Assembly: GCF_032190635.1 (NCBI RefSeq)
Contig: NZ_JAVLAS010000001.1
Span: 2,294,001-2,358,000, forward strand
DNA length: 64,000 nt
Source of the DNA: Levilactobacillus zymae
Lineage (GTDB): Bacteria; Bacillota; Bacilli; Lactobacillales; Lactobacillaceae
Reading direction: 5' to 3'
Positions 26,481 through 35,415 of the stretch are shown here, piece after piece. How positions within the stretch are numbered: position 1 is the first letter of the stretch; each line of letters opens with the position of its first letter. The translations under genes and the position numbers were made by a program. The notes beneath the pieces are model-generated. The model was not told the DNA's origin. It saw only the letters and a list, made by a program, of their open reading frames with translations, and made no database searches.

Positions 26481-27812
26481 TTAGAAGAACCGCTTCAATG
26501 GCACTAACCCTAAACCAACCAAAGCGACTAAGCCAATGACTGCCGCCACTGGGGAATGCTTCTCGTTAGTCTGTGGTAATGTCGCTGCCGTAACGTGATG
26601 GCCGCTAGCGTCGTAGCTCGGCTGTGCCGCAGCACCAGTCGTGCCAGATTCAGTCGATCCGCTAGTCGCGGTGCTGCCGTTAGCCGTCGTGCCATTCGCT
26701 GGCATCGCGCCCTGACCAGCCGTTGCGGGCATCTGGTTGCTTGGCGTGGTCCCCGTTACGGGTGCGGTCGTCCCAGATTCGGCCGTGCTAGGTTCGCTTG
26801 GCGTTGCACCAGCGCCACCTGGCGTCGTCGTGCTCGGCTCAGTGGTTCCCGGTTCGGTCGTGCTAGGTTCAGTTGGCGTTGCACCAGCACCACCCGGCGT
26901 CGTGCCAGGTTCAGTTGGTGTTGTCGTCCCAGGTCCCGGTTCAAATCCACCGGCACCGTCGCCACCACCAGGAATTAACTCCCCAGGTTCTTGGGGTTCC
27001 GTCGGCGTGCCAGGTTCACCTGGCATCACACCAGCACCGCCCGGCTCAGTAGTCCCGGGTTCTTCGGGATTCGTTGGTTCCGTGACCCCTGGTTCGGTAG
27101 TCCCAGGTTCTTCGGGATTCGTTGGTTCCGTCACACCTGGTTCGGTAGTCCCGGGTTCTTCGGGATTCGTTGGTTCCGTGACCCCTGGTTCAGTAGTCCC
27201 AGGTTCTTCGGGTTCCGTTGGTTCCGTGACCCCTGGTTCAGTGGTCCCAGGTTCTTCGGGTTCCGTTGGCTCCGTGACCCCTGGTTCAGTGGTCCCAGGC
27301 TCTTCGGGCTCCGTTGGTTCCGTGACCCCTGGTTCGGTAGTTCCAGGTTCTTCGGGTTCGGTGATTGGCCCAGCACCAACCACGTCCAACCGGATGAACC
27401 CGTGCCGATTAAACGAATTACTGTTTAACTTATTTAACGTGACCGTCCCGGTATGGGAACCCGCCGCGATGAAGAAGTGACCAATTGGGGCACTCCCGTA
27501 CAGGTTCGTCATTTCAAAACTGTCGTCCTTAGGAATCTTCACATTTGCGGGCACCGTGACCGTCATGGTGTCCCCGGCCTCAAGTGGCGTATAGGAAGGT
27601 AACCGCCACTTATAGTTGACGGTATAGGCCTGATCCTCCGGTAAGACTTCCGTATGGGTCATGACCTTCCCCCGACTGTTCTTAATCACCGCACTAGCGG
27701 CGTCCAAGCCAGTCGCGGCAAGCTCCTTAGCTTGCCCAATCATTGGTGGCCCCATGAAAAGGGTCGCCAAGCCGGCAACCATTAGCAAAGAGATTTTCCA
27801 AAACTTACGCAT
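26481..27812 (-). CDS. LPQTNE-anchored surface protein with Pro/Thr-Glu repeats
   Basis: A 443-residue wall-anchored protein. The start is ATG 27810-27812 (MRKFWKISLLMVAG) with GGAGG upstream. A signal peptide ends near GQAKEL. Residues about 35-155 form a beta-rich adhesin domain (YTVNYKWRLPSYTPLEAGD; GHFFIAAGSHTGTVTLN), homologous to the first domain of the 35416-37273 adhesin. Then come six tandem 16-residue units (EPGTTEPGVTEPTEPE or TNPE), a Gly/Thr/Pro linker, the sorting signal LPQTNE, a hydrophobic stretch and KRFF. LPQTxE is the form used by sortase in L. plantarum-like species. Ligand unknown. Confidence 0.88.
   Translation of the reverse strand: MRKFWKISLLMVAGLATLFMGPPMIGQAKELAATGLDAASAVIKNSRGKVMTHTEVLPEDQAYTVNYKWRLPSYTPLEAGDTMTVTVPANVKIPKDDSFEMTNLYGSAPIGHFFIAAGSHTGTVTLNKLNSNSFNRHGFIRLDVVGAGPITEPEEPGTTEPGVTEPTEPEEPGTTEPGVTEPTEPEEPGTTEPGVTEPTEPEEPGTTEPGVTEPTNPEEPGTTEPGVTEPTNPEEPGTTEPGVTEPTNPEEPGTTEPGGAGVMPGEPGTPTEPQEPGELIPGGGDGAGGFEPGPGTTTPTEPGTTPGGAGATPTEPSTTEPGTTEPSTTTPGGAGATPSEPSTAESGTTAPVTGTTPSNQMPATAGQGAMPANGTTANGSTATSGSTESGTTGAAAQPSYDASGHHVTAATLPQTNEKHSPVAAVIGLVALVGLGLVPLKRFF
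27050..27365 (-). repeat. 48-bp tandem repeats within the surface protein gene
   Basis: About six units of 48 bp coding for EPGTTEPGVTEPT[EN]PE. The first three and last three differ by Glu versus Asn at one position, and units show silent differences. Copy number is likely variable between strains. Edges are approximate. Confidence 0.85.
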
Positions 27813-28217
27813 ATCTAATTCCTCCAATCGCTCTCTCCTAACACCCACAACGTAGCATGAATATACGTAAGAGATTAAACTTCCCGTCTGCTTAGTTAAA
27901 TCAACAACGTTTGCCGAAACACTGCTAAATCGCTCATTAGTTTCCCAGCAACTACATCACGTTAATTATTTCACTAAAAACTAATCTAGCACATCTCTTG
28001 GTCTAACTTTCGGTTAACGCAAGGACTGAGTAACGAAAAAATTATATTTGCATCATCCTTGATTTTTTCCGGGAATCCGATTTTAGACCGGCAACGAGGG
28101 AACCATCATCCCCATCAAACAATCGTTACCGGCCACCTTCCAGCCCACCAACGGTCTTTTTCAGCGCCACCCACCGCTAGCGGACATATAATGTAAGCAA
28201 CCTAAGGAGTGATCCGA
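27813..28217. other. Intergenic region, divergent promoters
   Basis: Contains no gene that I can support. A TATAAT at 28187-28192 probably serves the glycosylase gene. Complementary segments around 28091 and 28122 (CCGGCAACGA with TCGTTACCGG) could pair. The rest is AT-rich and featureless to the eye. Confidence 0.45.
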
Positions 28218-28865
28218 ATGAGCGAATTGAGACGCTTGGACGGCCAATCACCGGCCATTCAATACCTACAGACAAAAGACAAGCACCTCGGCAAAGCCAT
28301 TCAGATGGTGGGACCACTGGAGTACCGACTGGCCGACAACGGTTACGGCTTTCTGGTGAGTCAAATCATTGGCCAAATGTTATCCAATAAGGTGGCCGCT
28401 GTGCTAACCCAACGTCTCCTGGACCAGTGTGCCGGCCCTTTGACCGCGCCGACCATCGCCCAACTCAGCGACGCCACCATTCGGGGGATTGGCATCTCCC
28501 ACTCGAAGGTCGGCTATATCCGCAACTTAACCACCGCCGTGTTGAATCAAACCGTGGACTTTGACCGTTACGCAACGTTACCTGACGCCACCATCATGCA
28601 GGAGCTGACCGCCGTCAAAGGGATTGGACGGTGGTCGGCCAAGATGTATCTAATCTTCGCGCTGGATCGACCCAACATCTTACCCTACGAAGACGTCGCT
28701 TTTCTTCAGGGATACGGCTGGGTGTACAAAACCACCGATTACACGGCGCGGGCCGTCCAGAAGAAGTGTCATAAGTGGCAACCCTATTCGTCGATTGCCG
28801 CGCGCTACCTTTACGTGGCCCTCGATCGGGGGCTCACCAAGACGCCCTTTCACCTCTTCAAATAG
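28218..28865 (+). CDS. DNA-3-methyladenine glycosylase II-like (HhH-GPD)
   Basis: A 215-residue base-excision glycosylase. ATG 28218 is preferred to the in-frame GTG at 28209 because AAGGAG at 28202-28207 has proper spacing only for the ATG. The helix-hairpin-helix is in ELTAVKGIGRWSAKMYLIFAL, and the catalytic Asp is in LPYEDVAFLQGYGW. It is short like AlkA homologues lacking the N-terminal domain. It removes alkylated purines; together with tag it gives this genome two alkylation-repair glycosylases in the window. Confidence 0.9.
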   Translation: MSELRRLDGQSPAIQYLQTKDKHLGKAIQMVGPLEYRLADNGYGFLVSQIIGQMLSNKVAAVLTQRLLDQCAGPLTAPTIAQLSDATIRGIGISHSKVGYIRNLTTAVLNQTVDFDRYATLPDATIMQELTAVKGIGRWSAKMYLIFALDRPNILPYEDVAFLQGYGWVYKTTDYTARAVQKKCHKWQPYSSIAARYLYVALDRGLTKTPFHLFK

Positions 28866-28982
28866 GCTTATCTTCATTCGCTGGTAGTGCCGTTCACTAA
28901 CGCTAATGGCGCAGGAGATTTTACCCGGGGGCCGGAAGCTTCTATACTTAGAAGTAGCCTAAGAAATTGGAAGTGATTCACG

Positions 28983-29852
28983 ATGTTTCAACTTTTGACT
29001 GATTCCGAATGCGGTCTTGCGGGCGCCACATTGAAGGCGCACCACGTGGCGGTCATCCCGTTTCATTTCACGGTTAACGGCCACACCATCGCCAGTGATC
29101 TCGATGATAACCAGCAATTAGAAGACTTTTACACCCAACTCAAACAGGGCGTTCAGCCGTCCACGGCGGCCATCAATGTCGGTGAATACGTCACCTTTTT
29201 CAAGCCCTACGTCCAGGCTGGAACCCCCATCTTGTTCATGGGTCTGTCTAGCGGTCTCAGTAGTTCGTTTCATAACGCCGAACTAGCCCGCGACCTGCTC
29301 CTCGAAGACTATCCGGATGCCGACATCCGCGTGGTCGATACCCTGGCCGCCTGTGCCGGCGAAGGTCGACTGCTCCTCGAAGCCATCCACTTACAAGCGG
29401 CGGGAAATGACCTCGATACCACGGTAGCCTGGTTGACCGCCCACCGACTACAGCTCCAACAGTGGTTCACCGTCGATAGTCTGCAGTTCCTCTACCATGG
29501 TGGCCGGATCTCCCGGGCGAGCGCCACGGTGGGCACCTTGCTGCAGATCAAACCCCTCTTAGACGTCGATCCTCAGGGGAAATTACGAGTGGTCGATAAG
29601 ATTCGGGCCCGCCACCACGCCTTGGCCGCCCTCACGAACAAGGTCACCGCTGCGCTCCATCAAGACGTTCGTCAACCCGTTCTGATTGCGACTAGTGGCG
29701 ATTGGGCCGCCGCCAAACGCGTCCGGGACGCCGTCTTGACGCAATACCCCGCCGCCGACCTGCGTATTGGCCCGATTGGTCCCACGATTGCCTGTCACAC
29801 TGGGTTTGGCTGCGTGGCGGTCTTCGTGACCGGACTAACGGACCGTAACTAA
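28983..29852 (+). CDS. DegV family fatty-acid-binding protein
   Basis: A 289-residue cytosolic protein of the DegV/FakB type, which binds a fatty acid for phosphorylation by FakA. Blocks: LLTDSECGL at the start, VQPSTAAINVGEY (the Ser/Thr that holds the carboxylate), FMGLSSGLSSSFHNAELA, VVDTLAACAGEG and FLYHGGRISRASATVG. Ordinary length. GGAAGTGA lies before the ATG, and a TATACT-like -10 is near 28942. No partner kinase is visible here. Confidence 0.92.
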   Translation: MFQLLTDSECGLAGATLKAHHVAVIPFHFTVNGHTIASDLDDNQQLEDFYTQLKQGVQPSTAAINVGEYVTFFKPYVQAGTPILFMGLSSGLSSSFHNAELARDLLLEDYPDADIRVVDTLAACAGEGRLLLEAIHLQAAGNDLDTTVAWLTAHRLQLQQWFTVDSLQFLYHGGRISRASATVGTLLQIKPLLDVDPQGKLRVVDKIRARHHALAALTNKVTAALHQDVRQPVLIATSGDWAAAKRVRDAVLTQYPAADLRIGPIGPTIACHTGFGCVAVFVTGLTDRN

Positions 29853-30020
29853 CGGCAACCTGCCTTGATAATCGACAGGTCGCCTGGCGAGGCGGGTCTC
29901 CCCTAACCTTAAAGTGCAACGCGTTGCTTTTCGATAATGGGTTTTGACTAACCCCAAGTTTTCCGGGCTGGTCTGGGTCACCAGCTGGCTGGCCGCACGC
30001 AATTAACCGATGCAAACGAT

Positions 30021-30075
30021 TTGTTTTCAAGCATAAATAGTTTATAATACACCTATATTAACCATCGGCGTTAAT
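30021..30075 (+). promoter_or_regulatory. Promoter and palindrome upstream of the DUF4811 gene
   Basis: TTGTTT (30021-30026), 16-bp spacer, TATAAT (30043-30048), followed by ATTAAC-N7-GTTAAT (30057-30075) at about the transcription start, a plausible repressor operator. The following leader to 30141 also carries GC-rich segments that could fold. Confidence 0.5.
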
Positions 30076-30141
30076 CAGGAGTTGCCCTTGGCAGCCCATC
30101 ACGACTGAGGGACGCCCAAACTATCTTCAGGAGGTCATGCC

Positions 30142-30891
30142 ATGGTCCTAATCAGCTTAGTGCTCGGAATTCTCCTTGCCCTCGGTGGTTTCTTCGTCCC
30201 CACCACCCGACTGGTGCGCCTCCTGGTCGGCGGTCTGGGCTTGGTGATCCTCCTAGGGGCCACGGTGGGCCTGGTAGGTAACGCTCAGCAGCACTGGGGA
30301 ATGCACCGGGTGACCACCACTCACACCAATTCCGTTGCTTCAATTGCTTCAACCGATCCCCTCGATGTCCTGGTTTACCAGCCCAGCAAGGGACCGCGTA
30401 ACCAACGAGTCTATACTTATCGTTCAACCACGACGAACCGGCAACAGACCACCGCGGCCACGTCCCAAACTCGTAATCGGGTCGTTATCGGCCACACCAC
30501 TACGGCGACGCTAACCACCACCACAACCAGCTGGCAGTTTCGTTCTCGGTTCTGGCGGGCGATGTTTACCTATCCCGGCCGGCACACGGCGTTAATTCGC
30601 CAGCAAAACACCTTTGAGTTGCCTAGCCGGTGGGTCACGCTCACGCCGAAGCAAACGCAGTGGCTGAAAGCCGCCGTTAAGGAACAGGCCAAGGGGGTGC
30701 GGCAGGCCAAACGCGAGGCGGTCGCCAAGATCGTCAAACAACAATTAGCCGCCATCAGCCACCCCACTGCGGCGCAACGGCGACAAATCACCGCTAAAGC
30801 TCAACGCGCTGTCACCCAAGAACTTCAGAAACAAGCACCAAAACGGGCGGCCCAGCTGGCCCAACAAGCCCAGCAACAACCCGCAGAATAG
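30142..30891 (+). CDS. DUF4811-type membrane protein
   Basis: A 249-residue protein with two N-terminal membrane helices (residues about 2-18 and 26-46), then a Thr-rich extracytoplasmic-looking beta region and a basic, Gln/Ala-rich helical tail from about residue 170. It matches the layout of lactobacillar DUF4811 proteins, which are often beside drug-efflux genes; none is present here. CAGGAGG lies 8 bp before the ATG. Function unknown. Confidence 0.75.
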   Translation: MVLISLVLGILLALGGFFVPTTRLVRLLVGGLGLVILLGATVGLVGNAQQHWGMHRVTTTHTNSVASIASTDPLDVLVYQPSKGPRNQRVYTYRSTTTNRQQTTAATSQTRNRVVIGHTTTATLTTTTTSWQFRSRFWRAMFTYPGRHTALIRQQNTFELPSRWVTLTPKQTQWLKAAVKEQAKGVRQAKREAVAKIVKQQLAAISHPTAAQRRQITAKAQRAVTQELQKQAPKRAAQLAQQAQQQPAE

Positions 30892-30910
30892 AAGAAGTAC
30901 GACCAAAGAT

Positions 30911-30951
30911 CAGGCCCCGTTCCCGGTTAATCACCGGTCAACGGGGCCTTT
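30911..30951 (+). terminator. Intrinsic terminator
   Basis: AGGCCCCGTT..CCGG pairs with CCGG..AACGGGGCCTT. Confidence 0.8.
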
Positions 30952-31017
30952 ACTGGCCTTCATTAAGAACCTATCCGACTTTACGCCATCCTCAGCTGGT
31001 GTTTTACCCATAACACA

Positions 31018-31063
31018 CAAAAGCGTCGCGGTTTCTACCAGAGTAGAAATTGCGACACTTTTA
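31018..31063 (-). terminator. Intrinsic terminator of the secreted protein gene
   Basis: AAAAGTGTCGCAATTTCTA and TAGAAACCGCGACGCTTTT arms on the minus strand, with 5-nt loop. Confidence 0.8.
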
Positions 31064-31089
31064 GCTGACAGCTGTTCTGGCAAGTCTCA

Positions 31090-31863
31090 CTAGAACTTTA
31101 AGGTTTTACTTTCCACCCACGGGTTCTTATCCGCCACAAAGTGTCCCGTCTTCATCGAACCGGCCACCGAACGAACTTTGAGATGGTGTTTGTCCGGCCG
31201 CGTTAACGTGTATTGCGTTGCGATCCCCCGGTCCGTCTTCATATACTCGACCATCACGAATTTCTTGGCTGTCCGCGTGGTCATCACTAATTTATCTAGT
31301 TTAGATAACTTAGTGTCAGCAATCACACCACTCTTTTGTCCAATCTGATAGGCCTTAGCCGTCGTCATTTTCTGTAATGGGACGACCTTAAGCTTCAAAT
31401 GCTTATTCGGATCTCTCCAAGACCACTTCACGATCTTAAACTGCGAGCGGCTGTTCAACGCCACGGCATGAAAGGCCCCCTTACCTCCGGGGAACTTTTT
31501 GGAGGAGACATTAAAGTAGTCCTGTCCGTTTCGAACCATGACCTTCCACGCCAGGGAAAGTTGACTTCCCTTCTTAATCGTCACCACCCGTTTCCAGTTT
31601 TTGTGCCCAGCGTAGTGCTGCCGATTCAAGTTATTGACCTGCTTTTGCGTGGTCAAGTAGGGCTTATTGTTAACCCCGTAGAGGTAGACTTTCAGGGGCC
31701 GTTTAGCCCGAATCGTAAAGTTCTTTTCCTTAGCCTGCCGGGTAAAACTAGCCATCCCCTTGGTCGTCTTCGCTTGCGCTGATTGGGTTGAACTCAACCC
31801 GACCGTGACGAAGGTCATCGCTGCCAAAGCCATGACCGTACCGCGAACCATTTGTTTAAACAT
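31090..31863 (-). CDS. Secreted protein of unknown function
   Basis: A 257-residue exported protein. The start is ATG 31861-31863 with GGGGAG 8 bp upstream (a TTG one codon earlier is possible). A signal peptide has the hydrophobic run MALAAMTFVTVGL and a SAQAKT cleavage region. The mature part is strongly basic, beta-rich and without wall anchor or cysteine. I recognise no domain. The style (Lys-rich, small, secreted) resembles lactobacillar extracellular proteins held by charge on the wall. Confidence 0.75.
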   Translation of the reverse strand: MFKQMVRGTVMALAAMTFVTVGLSSTQSAQAKTTKGMASFTRQAKEKNFTIRAKRPLKVYLYGVNNKPYLTTQKQVNNLNRQHYAGHKNWKRVVTIKKGSQLSLAWKVMVRNGQDYFNVSSKKFPGGKGAFHAVALNSRSQFKIVKWSWRDPNKHLKLKVVPLQKMTTAKAYQIGQKSGVIADTKLSKLDKLVMTTRTAKKFVMVEYMKTDRGIATQYTLTRPDKHHLKVRSVAGSMKTGHFVADKNPWVESKTLKF

Positions 31864-31996
31864 CAAAGCAACTCCCCTTATGTATCTAATTTTAGCTTAA
31901 CTGATTACTAGGATAATCGTTAACCCAAGATAATATTAGGCGATTGGGTAAGGTTAGTAAAATGCAGACTTCCTTCGTTTCTGCACTTTATCCGTC

Positions 31997-32034
31997 AAAA
32001 AATGGACCGCCACCCCATCAGGTGACGGCCCATT
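31997..32034 (-). terminator. Intrinsic terminator of the pnt operon
   Basis: AATGGGCCGTCACC pairs with GGTGGCGGTCCATT, then T-rich on the minus strand. Confidence 0.85.
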
Positions 32035-32050
32035 TTCATTCGGTTAACGT

Positions 32051-33466
32051 TTACTCCAGATACTGCTTCGTGGCGGCCACAATGTCTTGTAACCCCTTCT
32101 TGGCATCGGAGAAGAACATTTGCGTGTTATCCATGGAGAATAACGGGTTTTGAATCCCGGCATACCCGGTACTCATCGACCGTTTGATAACCACCACGGA
32201 CTTCGACTTGTCGACGTCCAGAATTGGCATTCCGGAGATTTCGTTGCCACTTTCCCGCGCTAACGGGTTGGTAACGTCGTTGGCCCCGATGACCAACGAC
32301 ACGTCGGTGTTTTCAAACATCGGGTTGGCATCGTCCAGTTGCTTCATCTGTTCGTACGGCACGTTCACGTCGGCCAACAGCACGTTCATGTGCCCTGGCA
32401 TCCGCCCGGCAACCGGGTGAATCGCGTAGTCGACGTTGATACCCTTATCCGTCAAGACCTTCGCCAATTCGGCAACTTCGTGTTGTGCTTGAGCGGCGGC
32501 TAACCCGTACCCGGGCACGATCATCACGTTGTGAGCGTAAGCCAACTGCAACCCAATATCGTCGGCGGAAGTTTCCTTGACGTCGACGGGCACGGCATCG
32601 GCGGTGCTGTTTGCATCGCTGTCGCCAGTCCCGAAGCCCCCGGCCAAAATGTTGGCCACGGACCGGTTCATGGCATCAGCCATTTGCAGCGTCAAGATGG
32701 TCCCGGCGGCCCCAACTAAGGCCCCGGCGATGATCAAGACTTGGTTATTGATGACGAACCCGGCAAAGGCCACGGCCAACCCAGTGAAGGCGTTCAACAG
32801 GGAAACCACGACCGGCATGTCGGCCCCACCAATTGGTAAGGTCATCAACAGCCCGAAAATTAAACTCATGACCAATGCCAAGATAACGTACCAGACGTTA
32901 GTTGGCGATGCCATCATGAACCAAGCCGAAACCAAAATGGCAACCACTACGATGATGTTCAGTAAGCGGGCCCCCGGGAAGGTAATTGGCTTTCCGGGAA
33001 CTTTCCCGGATAATTTCCCCGTGGCAATCAATGACCCGGAGAAAGTAATCCCCCCGATCACCACGTCCAGAAAGACGGGTAGCGAGAAGGCCAAGCTCAG
33101 GGTCGCGCCATCACCCTTCAACAGGTAATCGAAGATCCCGATAACGGCGGCAGCCCCGCCCCCAACGGCGTTAAATAAACTAACTAATTGTGGCACATCG
33201 GTCATTGGCACCTTGCGTGCTTTGACCATCCCGTACAGAATCCCGAGTGCTAAGCCCAAGATTAAGACGATCCAGCCGACACTGTCGATGGTGCCTTCCA
33301 CGATGATCGTCACGATAATCGTGATGACGGCTAAGAACATCCCAATGGCCGATAAGCCGTTCCCGTGCCGGGCGGTCTTTGGTGACCGCATCATATGTAC
33401 CCCGAGAACGTAGCAGACGGCTGAAATCAGATAAATTAATGCTGATACCGTTTGTAATGCACTCAT
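32051..33466 (-). CDS. pntB: NAD(P) transhydrogenase subunit beta
   Basis: A 471-residue protein: about nine membrane helices of the proton channel (residues 1-270), then the NADP(H)-binding domain III with VPGYGLAAAQAQHEVAEL, IHPVAGRMPGHMNVLLADV and LVIGANDVTNPLARE. With PntA it couples proton entry to hydride transfer between NADH and NADP+. Its ATG overlaps the end of the preceding gene by 4 bp, indicating coupling. Confidence 0.96.
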   Translation of the reverse strand: MSALQTVSALIYLISAVCYVLGVHMMRSPKTARHGNGLSAIGMFLAVITIIVTIIVEGTIDSVGWIVLILGLALGILYGMVKARKVPMTDVPQLVSLFNAVGGGAAAVIGIFDYLLKGDGATLSLAFSLPVFLDVVIGGITFSGSLIATGKLSGKVPGKPITFPGARLLNIIVVVAILVSAWFMMASPTNVWYVILALVMSLIFGLLMTLPIGGADMPVVVSLLNAFTGLAVAFAGFVINNQVLIIAGALVGAAGTILTLQMADAMNRSVANILAGGFGTGDSDANSTADAVPVDVKETSADDIGLQLAYAHNVMIVPGYGLAAAQAQHEVAELAKVLTDKGINVDYAIHPVAGRMPGHMNVLLADVNVPYEQMKQLDDANPMFENTDVSLVIGANDVTNPLARESGNEISGMPILDVDKSKSVVVIKRSMSTGYAGIQNPLFSMDNTQMFFSDAKKGLQDIVAATKQYLE

Positions 33467-33777
33467 TTGCGATCAGCCTCCCCTTGTTTAGCGGCCGGCT
33501 TGCGGTCAAACATGCCCAGCATCCGGTCGGTGACGGTGTACCCACCCGCGACGTTAACCGCCGAGAAGAAGGCCCCTAAGAAGGCTAAGATGTAGAATGG
33601 CCAGCTGTTGGCTTCGGCCGCGATTACGAAGGCCCCCACAACAACGACCCCGTGAATGGCGTTGGCCCCAGACATCATGGGCGTTTGTAGCGTCGCAGGA
33701 ATCTTACTCATAACTTCAAACCCAACTAATAGACTCAATACAAAAATAGCTAAATTCGTAAATAACTCTTCACTCAT
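33463..33777 (-). CDS. pntA2: NAD(P) transhydrogenase subunit alpha, membrane part
   Basis: A 104-residue protein with three membrane helices (LAIFVLSLLVGFEV; MSGANAIHGVVVVGAFVIAA; FYILAFLGAFFSAVNVAGGY) equal to the C-terminal membrane domain of one-piece PntA. The split into separate alpha1 and alpha2 polypeptides is usual in many bacteria. It starts 2 bp after the stop of the alpha1 gene and overlaps pntB by 4 bp. Confidence 0.95.
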   Translation of the reverse strand: MSEELFTNLAIFVLSLLVGFEVMSKIPATLQTPMMSGANAIHGVVVVGAFVIAAEANSWPFYILAFLGAFFSAVNVAGGYTVTDRMLGMFDRKPAAKQGEADRK

Positions 33778-33779
33778 GA

Positions 33780-35012
33780 CTAATCAGCTCCTTTAGTCTT
33801 GGATTCTTCGGAGGAGTCATCGGCAGCGGACGATTGGGCTTCATCAGTCGTTGCTTCCGCTGGTTCGGGATGCCGATCCGGCAACTTCATTGCGGAGCGT
33901 TCACGGCTACTGATGATGTCACCCTGGTAGGTCGCCAGTAATTCACCGACCACCTCATCGTCAACATCAAAGACCAGTTCACCGTCTTTAGTGATATCGT
34001 TGATGACGGCTTGCACGTTCTTGGCAAACATGTCGGAAGCCGATGCTGGCAACTGACTCGCCATATCGCCAGCCGCGATAATCTGGGCGCCGTTTGGCGT
34101 GGTAACCGTTTCGTCGGCCTTAGAACCAGCCACGTTACCGCCCAGTTCACTGGCAGCTAAGTCAATGAAGACCGTCCCAGGCTTAGCATTGTCCACGGAA
34201 TCCTGGGTAACCAACAATGGTGGCCGCCGTCCAGGCACTTGAGCGGTCGTGATAATCACGTCATTTTCCGCAATAAATCCGGCTAACTCTTCCTGTTGCT
34301 TTGCGGTTTCTTCCGGCGTCAAGGCCCGTGCGTAACCGCCTTCACCGGTGGCCGAAACGGATGTCGTCAGGAACGTCGCCCCTAAGGATTCCACTTCGCC
34401 CCGTGACGCTGGTCGAATATCGTACCCGGAAACCATGGCCCCGAGTCGTTTAGCGGTCCCAATCGCTTGGAGTCCCGCAACCCCGGTCCCTAAGACTAGC
34501 ACCTTGGTAGGCTTAGCGGTCCCAGCGGCGGTAATCATCATTGGGAAGTACCGGGTGAACTTATCTGCGGCCAAGAGCGCCGCCTTGTATCCCGCAACAC
34601 TGGCCTGTGAACTTAAAACGTCCATCGTTTGGGCCCGTGAAACCGTCCGTGGTAGGAGTTCGAAAGCCAGCGCATTAACCTTTTTGGCCGCTAACTTTTT
34701 AACAAACTCCAAGTCTGTAAGCGGTGCCAATAATCCTAATAACGTTTGCCCCGCTTGTAAGTGATCCACGACATTGTCGCCGGGTTGACCAATCGTCGCA
34801 ATAATCGACGCTTTTTCAACCGCAGTATTCCGATCCACTACCTGAGCCCCAGCATCCGTATACGCGGAATCCTGGTAGAAGGCCTGCTGACCCGCGTTCT
34901 TTTCGATCAAGACCTGATAATCGCTCTTGACCATCTTGCGGACAACATCCGGTGACAGGGCGACCCGGTTTTCACCCGGCGCCTCTTTCAAAGCCGAAAT
35001 GGTAATTGCCAT
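33780..35012 (-). CDS. pntA1: NAD(P) transhydrogenase subunit alpha, NAD-binding part
   Basis: A 410-residue soluble domain I. The start is ATG 35010-35012 with AAGGAG 9 bp upstream. Blocks: ENRVALSPDVVRKM, MMITAAGTAKPTKVLVLGTG, GVAGLQAIGTAKRLGAMVSGYD (NAD fold) and TTAQVPGRRPPLLVT. The last 25 residues are an acidic Ser/Glu tail without a known role. First gene of the pntA1-pntA2-pntB operon, which supplies NADPH. A hyphenated promoter palindrome and a cre-like site lie upstream. Confidence 0.95.
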   Translation of the reverse strand: MAITISALKEAPGENRVALSPDVVRKMVKSDYQVLIEKNAGQQAFYQDSAYTDAGAQVVDRNTAVEKASIIATIGQPGDNVVDHLQAGQTLLGLLAPLTDLEFVKKLAAKKVNALAFELLPRTVSRAQTMDVLSSQASVAGYKAALLAADKFTRYFPMMITAAGTAKPTKVLVLGTGVAGLQAIGTAKRLGAMVSGYDIRPASRGEVESLGATFLTTSVSATGEGGYARALTPEETAKQQEELAGFIAENDVIITTAQVPGRRPPLLVTQDSVDNAKPGTVFIDLAASELGGNVAGSKADETVTTPNGAQIIAAGDMASQLPASASDMFAKNVQAVINDITKDGELVFDVDDEVVGELLATYQGDIISSRERSAMKLPDRHPEPAEATTDEAQSSAADDSSEESKTKGAD

Positions 35013-35049
35013 ACCACACATCTCCTTTTAACAAATTCTTCACAATTCC

Positions 35050-35120
35050 ACTATAAAGCAATTAATCGCGCAAAACAATGGTTAGACATCAGAATTATAG
35101 AAAGTCATTTTCTATAATTC
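35050..35120 (-). promoter_or_regulatory. pnt promoter with a perfect 12-5-12 inverted repeat
   Basis: Minus strand TTGTTT (35078-35073), 17-bp spacer, TATAGT (35055-35050). Immediately upstream of the -35 lies GAATTATAGAAA-N5-TTTCTATAATTC (35092-35120), a perfect inverted repeat that should be a dimer binding site for an unidentified regulator. Confidence 0.7.
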
Positions 35121-35243
35121 ACCAATCCCGGTGGTTGGGGGTTGCCACGTTCAAACCATTTAGCACCACTCCTTAGGACACAATCGATACTCTGTCATTC
35201 GTGCGCCACCCTATGAGCACGCAACGACAACCCGTTGCACAAA

Positions 35244-35257
35244 TGATAGCGTTTTCA
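35244..35257. promoter_or_regulatory. cre-like site
   Basis: TGATAGCGTTTTCA fits the CcpA consensus except one position (T for A). It is 190 bp upstream of the pnt promoter, so its target is uncertain. Confidence 0.4.
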
Positions 35258-35354
35258 CAACCCAATCGTTTACTACCTATTTTCTCGAGCATCCCAATGG
35301 CTATCCCCGTCAAAAAATTTTCTGAAAATATTTTTCTACCTTAATTTAGACCAA

Positions 35355-35392
35355 CAAAAAACGAGACAATTGCCCGTCGCAATTATCTCGTT
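35355..35392 (-). terminator. Intrinsic terminator of the adhesin gene
   Basis: AACGAGA.AATTG / CAATT..TCTCGTT stem with T-rich end on the minus strand. Confidence 0.8.
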
Positions 35393-35415
35393 GCACACTG
35401 TTCACAATCTCGCAC

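Noticed and set aside
26737..27480. Long plus-strand open frame of 247 codons with Pro/Gly/Val repeats
   Set aside because: It is the antisense shadow of the tandem repeats of the surface protein; it has no ribosome site and its composition simply mirrors the other strand.
35092..35120. Reading the palindrome upstream of pnt as a terminator
   Set aside because: It has no GC-rich stem or T run and sits just upstream of a good -35, so an operator fits better.
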